From: Methylococcales bacterium
GTDB taxonomy: Bacteria > Pseudomonadota > Gammaproteobacteria > Methylococcales > Methylomonadaceae
Direction of reading: 5' to 3'
Assembly (NCBI GenBank): GCA_023146575.1
Contig: JAGLBU010000048.1
Location: forward strand, 1-8,020
Length of the DNA: 8,020 nt
Each line of letters starts with the position of its first letter. The first letter of the stretch is position 1. This document shows positions 6,289 through 8,020 of this stretch, in pieces. The notes beneath the pieces are model-generated. The model saw only the letters and a list, made by a program, of their open reading frames with translations. It had not been told where the DNA came from and ran no database searches. The position numbers were made by a program, and so were the translations under genes.

Positions 6289-7761
6289 ATGTTCTTTTTA
6301 AAAATCATTCCTGTCGCGGCAATTGTGTTTATAAGTGCCTGCCAATATACGTCAAAAGAGCCTCTTATTTCTACGCAAGGTACGATTCTTGAAAATGATG
6401 TAGCGGTTTCCCAAATCATTCCGTATACCTCTAAAACGCCTCAAACCTCGGATATATTGTTATGGATTTTAACCGCCGAAACCGCCTTGCAACGAAAAGA
6501 ATATAAGCTGGCGCTCGCACAATATATGAAGGTTATTAAGGTTGTTGATGATATTGATGTCATTAAAAAAACCGCAAGAATTGCCTTATATTTAGAAGAT
6601 ATTCCTAAAACCGAACAAATTGTTTCATTATGGTTAAAAAAAGATAGCGCTAATATTATTGCCCGCCGAATTGCCTTGACGCTTGCACTGAATAACAAAG
6701 ATGAAACCGCAACGCTCGAACATCTAAATGTTATTTATAAAAGCCACCCTTCGGATTTTGATGAGCTAGCATTGGACCTTCAAAAAGTCTTACGTTCCGA
6801 AAAAGATATGCCACTTGCGGATAAAATATTAACGACATTAGCGCAACAGCACCCTAAAAACGTCACTATTTTACTCTCACAGTCTATTTTAGCACTACGC
6901 CAAAAAGATCTTAAAAAAGCCCACGAAAAAGTAGCTAAAGCGCTTAAAATTCAACCTAAATGGGAAAAAGGATTAAGACTGCGCGATGAATTATGGATGT
7001 TTTCTGCCAATGAAGCGTTAGAAGTCAAAAATTTTTCCAAAGCATTAACAAGTTTTAAAAAAATAAAAAATAAAAAACTTGAATTTAAAGCCACTAAAGG
7101 CATTATTTCAGTTTTATTTGCCCAGAAAAAATTCAAATTAGCTGAAGCGAAGGTTAAAACCCTCTTTAAAAAATACCCTAAGCAACGATTAGATATTTTC
7201 CTAATGCAGGCTCAAATTCATGACAAACAAAAAAATTATCAAAAATCATTTGATATTTTAACGCAAGCCTTGCAAGAATTCCCGACCGAAGAAGAAGCGC
7301 TTTATACTCGGTCTTTAATTGCCGATAAATTAGATGATCTTGAGACGACAGAATCGGACCTGAATAAAATTTTAAAGCAAGATCCTAAAAATGTTGCAGC
7401 GTTAAATGCCTTAGGTTATACCTTAACTGAAAAAACCACACGTTATTCAGAGGCCGAATCCTATTTAAAACAAGCGCTTGAACTAGAACCTGATGCAGGC
7501 AGTATTATTGATAGTTATGGTTGGTTAAAATTTAAACAAGGCAATTTTCAAGCCGCGCTTAAACATTTATTACATGCCCGTGAAAAACTGAAAGATACCA
7601 GTGCTGAAAATGAAACCATCGCCCATATTGCCGAAGTGCTATGGACCTTAAATAAAAAAACCGAAGCACGTCAATTGATAAAAGAAGGTATTTTAAAACA
7701 ACCTAAAAACGAATATTTATTAGATGTTAAAACACGACTATTAGATAAGGAAATAAATTAA
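6289..7761 (+). CDS. TPR outer-membrane lipoprotein, LbcA-like
   Basis: This encodes a 490-residue lipoprotein. Residues 1-17 are a lipoprotein signal peptide, with lipobox I-S-A-C and lipidated Cys18. Gln19 at +2 is compatible with outer-membrane sorting. The remainder is helical tetratricopeptide repeats. Repeat-like helices are visible around 56-90 (AETALQRKEYKLALAQYMKV), 190-225, 235-265, 268-300 and 303-333. The best conserved are 335-367, 369-402 (ALNALGYTLTE...AESYLKQALELEP) and 404-437 (GSIIDSYGWLKFKQGNFQAAL). The context, divergent from hemA and 2 bp upstream of lolB, is that of Pseudomonas aeruginosa PA4667 (LbcA). That adaptor binds the periplasmic protease CtpA and delivers cell-wall hydrolases to it. 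The protein here is shorter than my recollection of LbcA (about 575 residues). The TPR lipoprotein call is secure; the LbcA-like role is inferred from synteny and architecture. Confidence 0.85.
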   Translation: MFFLKIIPVAAIVFISACQYTSKEPLISTQGTILENDVAVSQIIPYTSKTPQTSDILLWILTAETALQRKEYKLALAQYMKVIKVVDDIDVIKKTARIALYLEDIPKTEQIVSLWLKKDSANIIARRIALTLALNNKDETATLEHLNVIYKSHPSDFDELALDLQKVLRSEKDMPLADKILTTLAQQHPKNVTILLSQSILALRQKDLKKAHEKVAKALKIQPKWEKGLRLRDELWMFSANEALEVKNFSKALTSFKKIKNKKLEFKATKGIISVLFAQKKFKLAEAKVKTLFKKYPKQRLDIFLMQAQIHDKQKNYQKSFDILTQALQEFPTEEEALYTRSLIADKLDDLETTESDLNKILKQDPKNVAALNALGYTLTEKTTRYSEAESYLKQALELEPDAGSIIDSYGWLKFKQGNFQAALKHLLHAREKLKDTSAENETIAHIAEVLWTLNKKTEARQLIKEGILKQPKNEYLLDVKTRLLDKEIN

Positions 7762-7763
7762 AC

Positions 7764-8020
7764 GTGTTATTTTATAAAGGGTTATTGCTCGTATTTATTT
7801 TTGCTATTTTACAAGGCTGTGCTGATAAAGTAGTAAAGCCTGTCGGCGATCAATATTCCATCTCACCTAAAAACGCCTTATATCAACTTAATAAGTGGTC
7901 ATTTAAAGGACGGCTTGCAATTAGAGATGAAAAGGAATCGTGGACGGCCTCAATTGAATGGTCACATACGGAAGAGGAAGATATTTTAAAATTATCAGGG
8001 CCTTTAGGACAAACAGGTGG
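7764..8020 (+). CDS. lolB: Outer-membrane lipoprotein receptor LolB (3'-truncated by window)
   Basis: LolB accepts lipoproteins from the periplasmic carrier LolA and inserts them into the outer membrane. About 85 codons are visible from a GTG start at 7764, 2 bp after the TPR gene stop; a TAAGGA 12 bases upstream may be the ribosome site. The signal peptide ends in the lipobox L-Q-G-C with Cys19, and Ala20 at +2 allows outer-membrane sorting. The mature start carries the LolB pattern: ALYQLNKWSFKGRLAIRDE, then SWTASIEWSH and ILKLSGPLGQTG. Together with the hemA/TPR neighbourhood, where lolB is the expected gene, this makes the assignment firm. The remaining part, probably a little over half the protein, lies beyond the right edge. 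Confidence 0.92.
   Translation, partial: MLFYKGLLLVFIFAILQGCADKVVKPVGDQYSISPKNALYQLNKWSFKGRLAIRDEKESWTASIEWSHTEEEDILKLSGPLGQTG

Noticed and set aside
6441..6698. Minus-strand open frames within the TPR gene (also 6951-7136)
   Set aside because: The TPR frame has a strong ribosome site, a lipobox and repeat structure across this region; the opposite frames show nothing.
1..8020. Mobile elements, CRISPR arrays, tRNA genes or a novel defence system
   Set aside because: No repeat array, transposase-like frame, cloverleaf-like sequence or unassigned large gene was found; almost every base belongs to recognisable chromosomal genes.

Overview
The window is a compact, AT-rich stretch of a gammaproteobacterial chromosome. 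The evidence is the conserved block prmC-prfA-hemA facing away from a TPR lipoprotein gene and lolB, the same arrangement as the hemA/lolB region of Pseudomonas, together with an RluC that closely resembles the gammaproteobacterial enzyme. Codon use is strongly AT-biased throughout, with many TTA, ATT and AAA codons. That would suit a low-GC methanotroph or sulfur-oxidiser type lineage, but the genus cannot be fixed from this sequence alone.

Layout. (1) Bases 1-1909, plus strand: the 3' part of rluC (23S rRNA pseudouridine synthase), then after 2 bp a membrane-anchored short-form S49 signal-peptide peptidase (SppA-like). (2) Bases 1910-2939, plus strand: a 77-bp gap containing a direct repeat with 11-bp periodicity, then a small secreted PepSY-like protein, then after 5 bp a PhoP-like response regulator. 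No histidine kinase gene follows. (3) Bases 2954-6143, minus strand: the overlapping operon hemA-prfA-prmC (transcribed in that order), which converges on the response regulator with only 14 bp between stop codons. (4) Bases 6144-6288: a divergent promoter region with a good sigma70-type promoter for hemA and a strong Shine-Dalgarno for the gene opposite. (5) Bases 6289-8020, plus strand: a TPR outer-membrane lipoprotein (LbcA-like by position and architecture), then after 2 bp the 5' part of lolB, which runs off the window.

How the genes work together: PrmC methylates the GGQ glutamine of the release factor made by the gene just before it, and HemA starts tetrapyrrole synthesis from glutamyl-tRNA. 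The TPR lipoprotein and LolB are both predicted to be outer-membrane lipoproteins, and LolB inserts such proteins. The PepSY protein and the response regulator form a probable two-gene envelope-sensing unit. No mobile element, CRISPR array, RNA gene or clearly novel system is visible. The only stretch that departs from housekeeping is the PepSY/PhoP-like pair with its possible operator.
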